DNA of 36,016 bases from Alphaproteobacteria bacterium MarineAlpha9_Bin1 (GTDB taxonomy: Bacteria; Pseudomonadota; Alphaproteobacteria; TMED109), in NCBI GenBank assembly GCA_002937675.1, contig PTKJ01000003.1, positions 1 through 36,016 of the forward strand. Direction: 5' to 3'. Position 1 is the first letter of the stretch, and the number at the start of each line of letters is the position of its first letter. Both the position numbers and the translations under genes were made by a program. Below the pieces are notes generated by a model, which did no database searches, had not been told where the DNA came from, and saw nothing but the letters and a program-made list of their open reading frames with translations. Of the stretch, positions 8,262 to 16,604 are shown piece by piece.

Positions 8262-8264
8262 TTA

Positions 8265-8945
8265 TTATGGATTAATTTTAGATTCTAATTTTTTTATAAA
8301 CTCTTTTTTTTTTAATCCGCCTCTAATTGGATAATAAAATAACACCTCTATATTTCCAGGTCTTTTAATAAAACCATTTATATCCCATTCTCTCCCAGAA
8401 CTTACATAAACTGGAATTATAGAAGCATTTGTATATTTATATATTGCAAAAATTCCGGACTGTATACTTTGTTTGCTTCCCGATTCTATCCTAGTTCCAT
8501 GTGGAAAAATTATTAATTTATTATTCATCAATAGTTTTTTTTCTATTTTCCCTAACATTTCTCTGAGAGTATTAGCTCCTCCCATTCTATTTATTACTAT
8601 ATGTCCACACCTAACAGCAAACCATCCATAAATAGGTATTATTTTTAACTCACTTTTCATAACATACTTGGCATCAGTGAAATAATCTAAAAACAAAATT
8701 GTATCTAAGGCTGATTCATGTCTTACAGCAAAAATGTTATTTTCTTTTCCAAATTTCTCATATCCTTTATAATCAATATTTATTTTGCATATAATTTTAA
8801 GGTAAAAAATTGTTAATCTTGCCCAAATCGAGGATAGTCTTACACTTGCTTTTTCAGATAATATTAAAGGAAAAAAAATTATTCCAAGTAACAGAGTTGT
8901 AAAAATAAACAAAAAGTTAAATATTAGGGATCTAACAAATATCAA
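8265..8945 (-). CDS. plsC: PlsC-like 1-acylglycerol-3-phosphate acyltransferase
   Basis: 226 aa membrane-associated acyltransferase, expected to acylate lysophosphatidic acid to phosphatidic acid at the inner membrane. One hydrophobic segment (about 8-29) precedes the catalytic RHESALD, an H-x4-D motif (His76, Asp81). YGWFAVRCGHIVINR corresponds to block II. Block III, normally FPEGTR, reads FPHGTR (147-152), with Glu replaced by His. Its start overlaps the ydcF-like gene by 4 bp, so the two are coupled. The family is clear; the exact acyl acceptor is not certain. Confidence 0.85.
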   Translation of the reverse strand: MIFVRSLIFNFLFIFTTLLLGIIFFPLILSEKASVRLSSIWARLTIFYLKIICKINIDYKGYEKFGKENNIFAVRHESALDTILFLDYFTDAKYVMKSELKIIPIYGWFAVRCGHIVINRMGGANTLREMLGKIEKKLLMNNKLIIFPHGTRIESGSKQSIQSGIFAIYKYTNASIIPVYVSSGREWDINGFIKRPGNIEVLFYYPIRGGLKKKEFIKKLESKINP

Positions 8946-9523
8946 AGATACATCCTCAATAGTACGGCCTGAAGATGAGAAATTAGATATTTTATATGTT
9001 CTTGAATTAAAAACATAATATTCTTCGACAAACCTAAATCCCCCTTATTATTTTCTCTCTTTACAAAAACTGAGTGGGGAATGATTTTTATGCCTGGCAT
9101 AGCAGCCTCAAAAAGTAATTTCGCTCGAGGCAAATGCCAATTATCAGTTACAAGTACGATCTTTTTAAATCCATTTTTTTTTACCCAATTTTTTGTTTCT
9201 ATCGCATTACCTCTTGTACTATTAGCATTATAACCTAAATCCACCCTTTTAGTGTCTAGACCAAAACTAGATAATATTTCAGATCGCTTTACTCCCATTC
9301 CTACCCCTGAAATCAGTAATCTAGAATTAACACTATTGGATAAAAGCTTTGCTCCAGTTTTTATTCTTCCACTACCACCAGTAATTACAACTATATCAGA
9401 TGAATAATCTCTTGATAATTTTTGATCCTCTATATTATTAAGAAATTTTAGAAAGGAATATAAGTAAAAAACGAACAGCAATCCTGCAATATAATACAAA
9501 TAATTTTTTACGAATTTTTTCAA
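8942..9523 (-). CDS. YdcF/ElyC-family (DUF218) membrane-anchored protein
   Basis: 193 aa with an N-terminal TM anchor (about 8-28) and a DUF218 domain. The DUF218 hallmarks are DIVVITGGSGRIKTGAKLL near the start, LLISGVG, VDLGYNANSTRGNA (the conserved Asn/Thr-x-N-A helix), and VLVTDNWHLPRAKLLF, whose Ser/Asn-x-His-x-x-Arg lies in the putative active pocket. Relatives such as SanA and ElyC act in envelope integrity or undecaprenyl-phosphate metabolism, but enzymatic activity is not settled. It overlaps plsC by 4 bp; ydcF-plsC pairs are common in alphaproteobacteria. Confidence 0.8.
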   Translation of the reverse strand: MKKFVKNYLYYIAGLLFVFYLYSFLKFLNNIEDQKLSRDYSSDIVVITGGSGRIKTGAKLLSNSVNSRLLISGVGMGVKRSEILSSFGLDTKRVDLGYNANSTRGNAIETKNWVKKNGFKKIVLVTDNWHLPRAKLLFEAAMPGIKIIPHSVFVKRENNKGDLGLSKNIMFLIQEHIKYLISHLQAVLLRMYL

Positions 9524-9672
9524 TTTTATTCCTTAGCTAGCATATATTTTTATTTAAAGATAAAACAAAAAAGCAATTCTTAATTTTTAATTAGAAAATC
9601 ATTTTAAAAAAAAATGAATAGTATATCGTATAAACAATAATTAATTTTAATCACATTTATTATGATAAATAC

Positions 9673-9990
9673 ATGATTATTTCCTGCCCAAAATGCAAAA
9701 TAAAGTTTAGAGTAACCGAAAATAAAATACCGTCCCATGGAAGAAGAGTGCAATGCTCACAATGTTCATATCAGTGGAAGGCTCTGGGAAAAGCAGAAAT
9801 ATCTTCAAGTACAGGTAAAATATTTTTTATTTTTTTATTTTTTATAATCAGCTTCTTAATACTCTTTATTGGATCAGTAATCATTTTTGGTGATAAAATA
9901 CCAATGCCAGAATTTGTTTCCACATGGCTTGAAAGTATAGGTATTCCTATTACTGAAGGTGAGTTGTTTGGTCGTTCATACAAGCGCTGA
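9673..9990 (+). CDS. MJ0042-type zinc-ribbon single-pass membrane protein
   Basis: 105 aa. An N-terminal zinc ribbon, CPKCKIKFRV...VQCSQC, has two CxxC pairs about 20 residues apart, a spacing typical of the MJ0042 finger. A hydrophobic helix follows at about 50-72, then a short tail. The N-terminus MIISCPKCKIKFRV matches the common family opening, so the start is secure. Function is unknown; a zinc-sensing or protein-interaction role is possible. It diverges from ydcF across a 149-bp AT-rich gap that must hold both promoters, and ends 6 bp from the convergent TIGR02302 gene. Confidence 0.8.
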   Translation: MIISCPKCKIKFRVTENKIPSHGRRVQCSQCSYQWKALGKAEISSSTGKIFFIFLFFIISFLILFIGSVIIFGDKIPMPEFVSTWLESIGIPITEGELFGRSYKR

Positions 9991-9996
9991 AATTTA

Positions 9997-12450
9997 CTAA
10001 TACCAGTCTAAAAGACTGTCCACATATTTTCTCTCTATGCTTCCTTCCAGTGATTTTTCAGCCTTTTTGTATAACTCTTTTGCTATTTTTCTAGCTTTAG
10101 TTATATCCCGATCTGTAGGTAATCCCACATCTCCTCCTGGTGAACTACCTTGCCCTGGAGGCACTCTTCCTAATGGATCTCTTTGATCCCTACTTGTACT
10201 TTCTCTATTTTTTCCAGATATTTGACTTGGTCCTTTTCCAGAATGCATTTTATCTATAGATTCTGCGGCTTTTTTTAGTTCTTCTATAGCTCTTCCTTGA
10301 GCAGATTGAGCTCGATCGGGGCGATTTCTATTCAAGTCTCTTGCAGCCTGTTTCATCGCTCTATCCGCCCTTCCTAATTCTTCCGGGATAGGAGTTTCTG
10401 ATTCCGCAATCTCTTTCATAACATCTTCAAGCTGTTTTCTGAGAGCTTCCTGTTCTTTAGCTGCATTTATGGGACCAGATCCAGGAGTTTTTTGATCCGC
10501 TTGTGCAGAATTCAAAGACTGTTCGAACGAATTCTCCATTAGCGCTTGCTGTTCTTCTATCATTTCTGAAATCTGCTGCATGGCCATTGGTTGAGAAGGT
10601 TCTTCTTGCTCACCTAGTGCTTCTCCTAGTTCCTCTCTATCGATTGCTTCTGTTATATCTTGCATTTCTTGTAATTGTTTTTGGGCTTCATCTATAGATC
10701 CTGAAACTGCTAGATCTGCTATATCTTCTAGTCTTTCTTCTAAATCTTGCCGTTCTTCATTTGGTTGAGCACCACTTTCTCCACCTCTATCTCCAGGATC
10801 ATCTGATACTGAGGCTTGAGGAGCATCTACATTTATTGGATCTTCCACTTCATCCAAATATTTTCCTAGTGCTTCATCTAAATTATCAATATTTTCCTGA
10901 ATTTCTAATGCATCTCTGCTTTCTGTTAAAGCCTTCTTTAAATTTTCTTGAGCTCTTCTTAAGTCTACTTCGGCCTTAACCAACTGCCCTGACTCTATAA
11001 AAAGAGCTGCTTTCCATAATTGTTTTATAGCAGTAGTTTTTTTATATTTTTTATCATCTAAGCTTGAATTACTATCAATTTCTTCTAACAACTTAGACAC
11101 CTCTAATAGCCACCGCTTAGCAATAAAAAACTCTTTCATCAAATTTTCATCTTCCAAAATAGAATCTAAATTCTGTTTTATTTCATCTAAATTTAACAGA
11201 TTCAATCCTAAATTTTTTCTTAAATTTATAATAGAAATAGCAATAAGGTTTGTAAAATATCTTTCAGGGAGAATTAGCTCATACTCTTCACTTTTGCCTC
11301 TATTGCCTATAAAGTCTTCAGCCCAGATCACTAATTTAACTGGCATTCCTGCCCAAATATGTTCTGTCAAGTCATGATAATACTCTCCAAACTGTTTACC
11401 TTTTATCTCTTCATCAAAAGGAACTGAAAAATTTAGATTTTCCATGTCAATAGTATCTATTTTATTTTTTAATACTATATGAGCATATAGATTTGAGATT
11501 CCATAATCATCTTGTAATAAATAAGCTATTTTTAATATGCCTTTTACAGTCCTTTCCGGTCTATCAAGAATCTCAACTGAGGGCTTTTCATCTTCTATCA
11601 CTCTGACTGGTTTACTAAAAATAATTTTATCATTTTGTTTTATGGTTAAGGCACTAGTCTCATAAATCATGCTCTCTATTGCATAATTATCCTTATCAAT
11701 CATTACAAAATCTTTACTTCTATCATCTAAAAATAGCTGAATCTTCCCTTTTCCGCCAAATATTTTTGCCGTTAATATGCTTCCTTGAGGACTACTAATA
11801 TGCTGCATTTCTTTATTCAAAATTATTGGGGGAATTTTTGTATAAGTAGGGGGGCTGATCCAGCCCGTTAATTCTGATGCAATAGAAATAATTTGATTAT
11901 TTTGAGGTACAAAAGCAGCTTCCACTTTACTTATAAAATTATTATTATAAAAGCAAACCGTTAATACAAAAATTAATAAAAGTGGAAATCTAATATAAAG
12001 AGGATCTAAGGAAGTTAAAACAGATTTTAATTTAAAGTATCCCAATTTATTAGCTTCAATTAGCATTCTATTATAATGAGTATCCCAAATATGATTATCC
12101 TTATTTAAAGCAGGTTCATCAAATAAAGTGCTCAAAGGCCTATCAACAGCAAAATTATCAACTTCAATTCTTCTGGCACATTGAATCGTATCGGGCCATC
12201 TCAGAGAGAATATAATTTTAATTAATAAAATACTGAAAGATAATAAAAATACAGATAGTAAAAAAATATGTACTTCAAAGGGGGCAATACTAAAAAAATT
12301 ATGAAGAGTTAAAATTATAAAAAGTAATATAATTCCCAAAAGAAGAAAAATATATTTAACTATTTTTTCCCATATAATAATTGTTCTTGTAAGAATTATT
12401 TTAAAATAAATACCATATGAAATCTTATGAATGTTATTTTTTTTATTCAT
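9997..12450 (-). CDS. TIGR02302/DUF4175 family large membrane protein
   Basis: 817 aa. Two N-terminal TM helices (about 31-50 and 60-82) and a third at about 154-169 are followed by an extracytoplasmic-looking region with ISPPTYTKIPP, then a long, highly charged Gln/Glu-rich segment (about 500-760) with coiled-coil character, a Gly/Pro-rich linker (GRVPPGQGSSPGGDVG), and a conserved amphipathic tail ending ERKYVDSLLDWY. This architecture and its place beside lysA fit the alphaproteobacterial TIGR02302 family, whose function is unknown; an envelope role is only inferred. It lies 27 bp downstream of lysA on the same strand. The antisense ORFs at 10503 and 10761 are Leu-rich shadows of the Gln/Glu codons. 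Confidence 0.8.
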   Translation of the reverse strand: MNKKNNIHKISYGIYFKIILTRTIIIWEKIVKYIFLLLGIILLFIILTLHNFFSIAPFEVHIFLLSVFLLSFSILLIKIIFSLRWPDTIQCARRIEVDNFAVDRPLSTLFDEPALNKDNHIWDTHYNRMLIEANKLGYFKLKSVLTSLDPLYIRFPLLLIFVLTVCFYNNNFISKVEAAFVPQNNQIISIASELTGWISPPTYTKIPPIILNKEMQHISSPQGSILTAKIFGGKGKIQLFLDDRSKDFVMIDKDNYAIESMIYETSALTIKQNDKIIFSKPVRVIEDEKPSVEILDRPERTVKGILKIAYLLQDDYGISNLYAHIVLKNKIDTIDMENLNFSVPFDEEIKGKQFGEYYHDLTEHIWAGMPVKLVIWAEDFIGNRGKSEEYELILPERYFTNLIAISIINLRKNLGLNLLNLDEIKQNLDSILEDENLMKEFFIAKRWLLEVSKLLEEIDSNSSLDDKKYKKTTAIKQLWKAALFIESGQLVKAEVDLRRAQENLKKALTESRDALEIQENIDNLDEALGKYLDEVEDPINVDAPQASVSDDPGDRGGESGAQPNEERQDLEERLEDIADLAVSGSIDEAQKQLQEMQDITEAIDREELGEALGEQEEPSQPMAMQQISEMIEEQQALMENSFEQSLNSAQADQKTPGSGPINAAKEQEALRKQLEDVMKEIAESETPIPEELGRADRAMKQAARDLNRNRPDRAQSAQGRAIEELKKAAESIDKMHSGKGPSQISGKNRESTSRDQRDPLGRVPPGQGSSPGGDVGLPTDRDITKARKIAKELYKKAEKSLEGSIERKYVDSLLDWY

Positions 12451-12477
12451 TAAAGTTTTACTTATTAGATTACACGA

Positions 12478-13749
12478 TTACTCTGGTATTCTTTCAAAAG
12501 AGATTAGTTCTTCTGTAGAAATTCTTTTCCTTATTATATCCATTTTTTTTCCTGAAACCAGAACCTCAGGAATCAAAGATCTGCTATTATAAGTTGAAGA
12601 CATGGATGCTCCATATGCCCCTGCACAAAGTATAGCCAATAAATCTCCCTCTTGGGGATTAGTTAAATAACAATTCTCTTTTATAACATCTCCAGTCTCA
12701 CATATAGGTCCAGCAATCTTATATACCTTTTTGTTATTATTTTTATCACTTTTTATCACTTCTATTATATCATGGTTTGCCTCATATAAGGCAGGTCTCA
12801 GAAAATCATTCATCGCTGCATCAATTAATAAAAAATTATATTTATTAGTAGTTTTAATTCTTATTATTTTTGTTAGTAAAACTCCTGCATTCCCAGATAT
12901 AAGGCGGCCAGGTTCCAATATTATTTTGCACCCTAAGTCACCTACTGTTTGTTTAAGCATTGCTGCATATTCCGTCAAGCTGAATATATGATCTGAATCA
13001 TTATATAAAATTCCTATCCCCCCTCCTAAGTCTATATTACTAATATTATGACCCTTATCTCTTAGTGAAAAAACCAAATCAGATACTTTCTCGTATGCTA
13101 ATCTGAAAGGCTCTAAATCATTTATTTGTGAGCCAATATGAATATCCACTCCCACAATTTCAATGCCTTTCAAATTTGAGGCATAATCATAAGCTTCTTG
13201 AGCTTCTTTATAATCTATCCCAAATTTAGTGCCTTCAAATCCCGTTGAAATGTTTTTATGTCCACCAGCATTAATATCCGGATTAATTCTTATAGCGATA
13301 GGAGCTTTCTTACCTTTGGTAGAGGCTATTTCAGATAACATTTTTAACTCTGGTATAGATTCAATATTAAATTGTAAAATATTGGCATCTAAGGCAAAAC
13401 TCATCTCTTCGCTTGTCTTACCCACACCAGAAAATACTATTCTGTCTCCTGATATCCCAGATTTTAATGTGCGCTTGAGTTCCCCTAGTGAAACCACATC
13501 TGCCCCTGAGTTTAAAGAGTTGAGAATATTAATTACAGCAATATTTGAGTTAGATTTCACTGAATAGGCGATTAAAATATCATATTTTTTTCCCAAGGTT
13601 TTGTTTAAGGAAGAAGTTAATAAATTATAGTTATTCTCAAATTGTTTTTTAGAATATACGTATAATGGTGTACCTACATTTTTTGATATTTTCACCAACG
13701 ATACATTTTCTACATGAAGAATATCACTATTAAAACTAAAACTATTCAT
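12478..13749 (-). CDS. lysA: Diaminopimelate decarboxylase
   Basis: 423 aa, normal length. It converts meso-diaminopimelate to L-lysine with PLP in a TIM-barrel fold-type III enzyme. Lys65 in AYSVKSNSN is the PLP lysine. VDIHIGSQI, NIDLGGGIGI, ILEPGRLI and the C-terminal CETGDV and GAYGASMSSTYN blocks, which bind substrate across the dimer, are all present. The ATG at 13749 lies 25 bp after the LptM-like gene. The order argH-lptM-lysA-TIGR02302 is a well-conserved alphaproteobacterial arrangement. Confidence 0.95.
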   Translation of the reverse strand: MNSFSFNSDILHVENVSLVKISKNVGTPLYVYSKKQFENNYNLLTSSLNKTLGKKYDILIAYSVKSNSNIAVINILNSLNSGADVVSLGELKRTLKSGISGDRIVFSGVGKTSEEMSFALDANILQFNIESIPELKMLSEIASTKGKKAPIAIRINPDINAGGHKNISTGFEGTKFGIDYKEAQEAYDYASNLKGIEIVGVDIHIGSQINDLEPFRLAYEKVSDLVFSLRDKGHNISNIDLGGGIGILYNDSDHIFSLTEYAAMLKQTVGDLGCKIILEPGRLISGNAGVLLTKIIRIKTTNKYNFLLIDAAMNDFLRPALYEANHDIIEVIKSDKNNNKKVYKIAGPICETGDVIKENCYLTNPQEGDLLAILCAGAYGASMSSTYNSRSLIPEVLVSGKKMDIIRKRISTEELISFERIPE

Positions 13750-13774
13750 CCGTATATTCCAACTTAATCAAAAA

Positions 13775-13954
13775 TTAATACTTAATAATACTATCTTCTA
13801 ATATTTCAGGAGGTTCTAGGCCATCTGTAGATGGAGGTCTTTCTAAATCTCCCTTTCTTCCACAACTAATCAAACAGAATAAAATAATTAATATTATGAA
13901 TATCAAGTTATTAGTGCGAATTTTATTATATAAATTTTCTATCAACTCAACCAT
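13775..13954 (-). CDS. lptM: LptM/YifL-like small lipoprotein
   Basis: 59-aa gene absent from the ORF track. It starts at an ATG inside the last codons of argH (13-bp overlap, different frame) and stops at TAA 13777-13775, 25 bp before lysA. The sequence has a hydrophobic stretch LIFIILIILFCLISC, a lipobox with Cys31, and then CGRKGDLERPP, close to the CGxKGPLxxP pattern that defines LptM/YifL. In Escherichia coli LptM helps mature the LptD/LptE LPS translocon at the outer membrane. The n-region before the hydrophobic core is unusually long and carries acidic residues, so translation could begin later at an alternative codon. Position between argH and lysA supports the call. Confidence 0.8.
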   Translation of the reverse strand: MVELIENLYNKIRTNNLIFIILIILFCLISCGRKGDLERPPSTDGLEPPEILEDSIIKY

Positions 13955-15354
13955 TTCTTTTTTGCCTTAGACAGTGCTCTCTTAACCAGTACAGGTGATG
14001 TGCCCCCAAAACTTTTTTTGCTTTTTAAAGAATTTTCTACAGATAAAACTTTAAAAACACTATTATTTATTCTCTTATCTATACTCAGAAGTTCATCTAG
14101 CTTTAATTTTTCTAGACTTAGATTCTTTTTTTTGGCAAATTTAACAATTTTTCCTGTTATCGAGTGTGCTTCCCTAAAGGGAATATTACATTCTCTTACT
14201 AGGTAATCAGCTAAATCAGTAGCTGTAGCATAGTCTAAACCTAGCATTTTTTTCATGGATTCAGGTCTAAATTTTAATTCCCTAATTAGACCCTCAGCAA
14301 TCATTAAACAATTGACTAGATTATCGTAAGCATCAAAAAAGGCCTCTTTATCCTCTTGCATATCTTTTGAATAAGCTAAAGGGAGTCCTTTCATCATGGT
14401 TAAAACATTTAAAAATGCACCAGCGACTCTTCCTGTCTTTCCTCGTATTAGTTCAGCAGCATCTGGATTCCGTTTTTGTGGCATTATTGATGATCCAGTT
14501 GAATAAGTTTCTGGTAATTCTACAAAACCAAACCCTGGAGAAGACCATAAAATTAATTCCTCTGATATCCTTGATAAATGCACCATTATTATTGAAGCTA
14601 ATGAAAGAGCATCAAAAACAAAATCTCTATCACTTACTGCATCTATAGAATTTTCCATTGGTCCTGAAAACCCTAATTTTTGAGACGTTTTAACTCTATC
14701 TATAGGGAAAGAAGTGCCTGCTAAGGCTGCGGCTCCTAAAGGAGATTTATTTAATCTTTTTAATGCATCCAAAGTTCGTTCCCTATCTCTTCCAAACATT
14801 TCCACATATGCCAAAAGATGGTGTCCCAAAGTGATTGGTTGAGCAATTTGTAAATGAGTAAAACCTGGCATAATAGTCTGAACATGCAAAGATGCCTGTT
14901 TTATAAGCGAACCTTGTAATTGTTTTAATAAGATTTCTACTTCTATTAGCTGCTCTTTTACAAACATCTTAAAAGCTGTAGCTACCTGGTCATTTCTAGA
15001 TCTAGCAGTATGAATTTTTTTCCCAGCATCTCCTATTAGCTCAGTCAGTCTCGCTTCTATATGCATATGGATATCTTCTAACTGATTAGAAAAAGTAAAT
15101 TTGTCATTTTTAATTTCATTTTCAATCAATTTTAAGCCTTTTTGTATTTTTTTATTTTCATTAGAAGTAATAATTTTTTTATCAGCAAGCATGCTTGAAT
15201 GTGCTTTGTTCAATTCTAAATCCTGAAAACATAAACGTTTATCAAATTTAATAGATGCATTAAAATTATTCATCATTTTAGAAGCATTCTTATAAAATCT
15301 TCCTCCCCATATCTTTGAAATTTTTTTAGTTACTTTATCTTTTTCTTTACTCAT
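13942..15354 (-). CDS. argH: Argininosuccinate lyase
   Basis: 470 aa, normal length for this homotetrameric enzyme of the fumarase/aspartase superfamily, which splits argininosuccinate into arginine and fumarate. The signature GSSIMPQKRNPDAAELIRGK carries the catalytic Ser loop. KIHTARSRNDQVAT, MPGFTHLQIAQPIT (catalytic His) and SPLGAAALAGTSFPIDR are also intact. The start MSKEKDKVTKKISKIWGGRF has the usual WGGRF near the N-terminus. It diverges from the tlpA gene with only 43 bp between, and its 3' end overlaps the lptM-like gene. Confidence 0.97.
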   Translation of the reverse strand: MSKEKDKVTKKISKIWGGRFYKNASKMMNNFNASIKFDKRLCFQDLELNKAHSSMLADKKIITSNENKKIQKGLKLIENEIKNDKFTFSNQLEDIHMHIEARLTELIGDAGKKIHTARSRNDQVATAFKMFVKEQLIEVEILLKQLQGSLIKQASLHVQTIMPGFTHLQIAQPITLGHHLLAYVEMFGRDRERTLDALKRLNKSPLGAAALAGTSFPIDRVKTSQKLGFSGPMENSIDAVSDRDFVFDALSLASIIMVHLSRISEELILWSSPGFGFVELPETYSTGSSIMPQKRNPDAAELIRGKTGRVAGAFLNVLTMMKGLPLAYSKDMQEDKEAFFDAYDNLVNCLMIAEGLIRELKFRPESMKKMLGLDYATATDLADYLVRECNIPFREAHSITGKIVKFAKKKNLSLEKLKLDELLSIDKRINNSVFKVLSVENSLKSKKSFGGTSPVLVKRALSKAKKKWLS

Positions 15355-15397
15355 AGCTAAAACCAGTATTATTTTAAATTATTTTATTAGACATTAA

Positions 15398-15976
15398 ATG
15401 GATAAATTCATGTTCTTTATTACGCAAAAAACAAAAATCATACTAATTATTTTTTTTATTCTAACATATACTAGTAATTACATTCAATCTTATGCTCAAG
15501 AAGATGTTAATAACGTAATAGATAATATTAAAAAAGAACATAAAATAGTTTCTTTAAAAAATTTTACACTTATTAACTTAAAAGGAGAAAAAGTTAATAT
15601 TAGAGACCTTCAAAGAGAAAAATATAAATTAATAATTAATTTTTGGGCTCTATGGTGTGCCCCATGTATTAAAGAACTTCCTAATCTTTCCAGATTATCA
15701 AAAGTTATAAAAGAACATGATTTTAAATTTATTTATATAAATCAGGATAGTAAAAAAGATTTCAAAAGAATTATTAAATTTTTAGAAGAAAAAAAAATAG
15801 ATAAAAATATGGTTTTCGTAGACCCAACCATGCGAATAGCACGTGAATTTAAATTAAGAGGTATACCCACAACATTTATAGTTGATGAAAATAGCAAGAT
15901 AGATTGGAGAATAGAAGGAGTCATAAACTCAAATAACACAAAATTCTTAGACTGGTTAAAAGAAAAATACAAATAG
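15398..15976 (+). CDS. tlpA: TlpA-type periplasmic thiol-disulfide reductase
   Basis: 192 aa. An N-terminal signal or anchor helix (about 14-27) leads to a thioredoxin fold with FWALWCAPC, active-site Cys87 and Cys90, then FKLRGIPTTFIVDENSKI with the cis-Pro loop (GIPTT). TlpA/ResA-type proteins keep periplasmic cysteines reduced, for example apocytochromes or the CuA site of cytochrome oxidase. A TlpA gene divergent from argH is a common alphaproteobacterial arrangement. The cytochrome c maturation operon 8 kb away has its own redoxin, ccmG. Convergent with thrH (19-bp gap). Confidence 0.85.
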   Translation: MDKFMFFITQKTKIILIIFFILTYTSNYIQSYAQEDVNNVIDNIKKEHKIVSLKNFTLINLKGEKVNIRDLQREKYKLIINFWALWCAPCIKELPNLSRLSKVIKEHDFKFIYINQDSKKDFKRIIKFLEEKKIDKNMVFVDPTMRIAREFKLRGIPTTFIVDENSKIDWRIEGVINSNNTKFLDWLKEKYK

Positions 15977-15995
15977 CTTTATTCTTAAAAAATTA

Positions 15996-16592
15996 TCAAT
16001 CTCCACTTAAAATACTATATAAATCTTCATAGTTTGAAGCTGTGAGGAAGTGTGGATATTCTTTTAATAATAATTGAGGAGCCATATATAAAACTCCTAA
16101 ATTTGCCGTCCTCAACATATCTAGATCATTATAAGAGTCTCCTACTGCAAAAACTTCAAAGTTTAGAGATTGAAAAGCTTTGACCGTAGCTTTTTTTTGA
16201 TTATTTAGTCTTAACTTATAACCTAAAATATCTCCCTGTTGACCTATCGATAGATGATGACAAAACACATTAGGAAAATTTAATTTGGCTATAAGAGGAT
16301 ATGATATTTCATAAAAAGTGTCGGATAATATTAAAACTTGATAATCTTTAGATAATTTATTTAAAAATTCTAATGCCCCTTTAAAAGGAACAAGCGGTTC
16401 AACTGCTCCTAGTATATCAGATATTTTCAGTTTTTTATCGTTTATAATTTTTAGTCTATGTGACATTAATTCATCGTAATTTTTAATGTCTCTAGTAGTA
16501 AGTTTTAATTCACTTATTTTAGTTTTAACAGCCAGACTTTCCCAAATTTCTGGAACTAAAACTCCTTCTAAATCTAAACATATTACTCTCAA
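15996..16592 (-). CDS. thrH: ThrH-type phosphoserine phosphatase / homoserine phosphotransferase
   Basis: 198 aa HAD-superfamily enzyme. ThrH of Pseudomonas dephosphorylates phosphoserine and can transfer the phosphate to homoserine, so it may serve serine or threonine synthesis. The N-terminus MRVICLDLEGVLVPEIWE shows the characteristic ThrH motif DLEGVLVPEIW, with the nucleophile Asp7 and Glu9 in place of the second Asp of ordinary HAD enzymes. LILSDTFYE is motif II and VGDSYNDLDML motif III/IV. It lies 12 bp after etfA on the same strand. The DLEGVLVPEIW string makes ThrH much likelier than SerB. Confidence 0.88.
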   Translation of the reverse strand: MRVICLDLEGVLVPEIWESLAVKTKISELKLTTRDIKNYDELMSHRLKIINDKKLKISDILGAVEPLVPFKGALEFLNKLSKDYQVLILSDTFYEISYPLIAKLNFPNVFCHHLSIGQQGDILGYKLRLNNQKKATVKAFQSLNFEVFAVGDSYNDLDMLRTANLGVLYMAPQLLLKEYPHFLTASNYEDLYSILSGD

Positions 16593-16604
16593 TTTTTTTC
16601 CTAG

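Noticed and set aside
9524-9672. ydcF / zinc-ribbon gap searched for ftsE-ftsX remnants or a small RNA
   Set aside because: Only AT-rich sequence without legible protein similarity or tRNA-like structure; most likely divergent promoters.
10503-10979. Two leucine-rich + strand ORFs (64 and 72 aa)
   Set aside because: Antisense shadows of the CAA/GAA-rich coiled-coil region of the TIGR02302 gene.
14367-14648. 93-aa + strand ORF inside argH
   Set aside because: Antisense shadow of argH; composition reflects the reverse complement of conserved codons.
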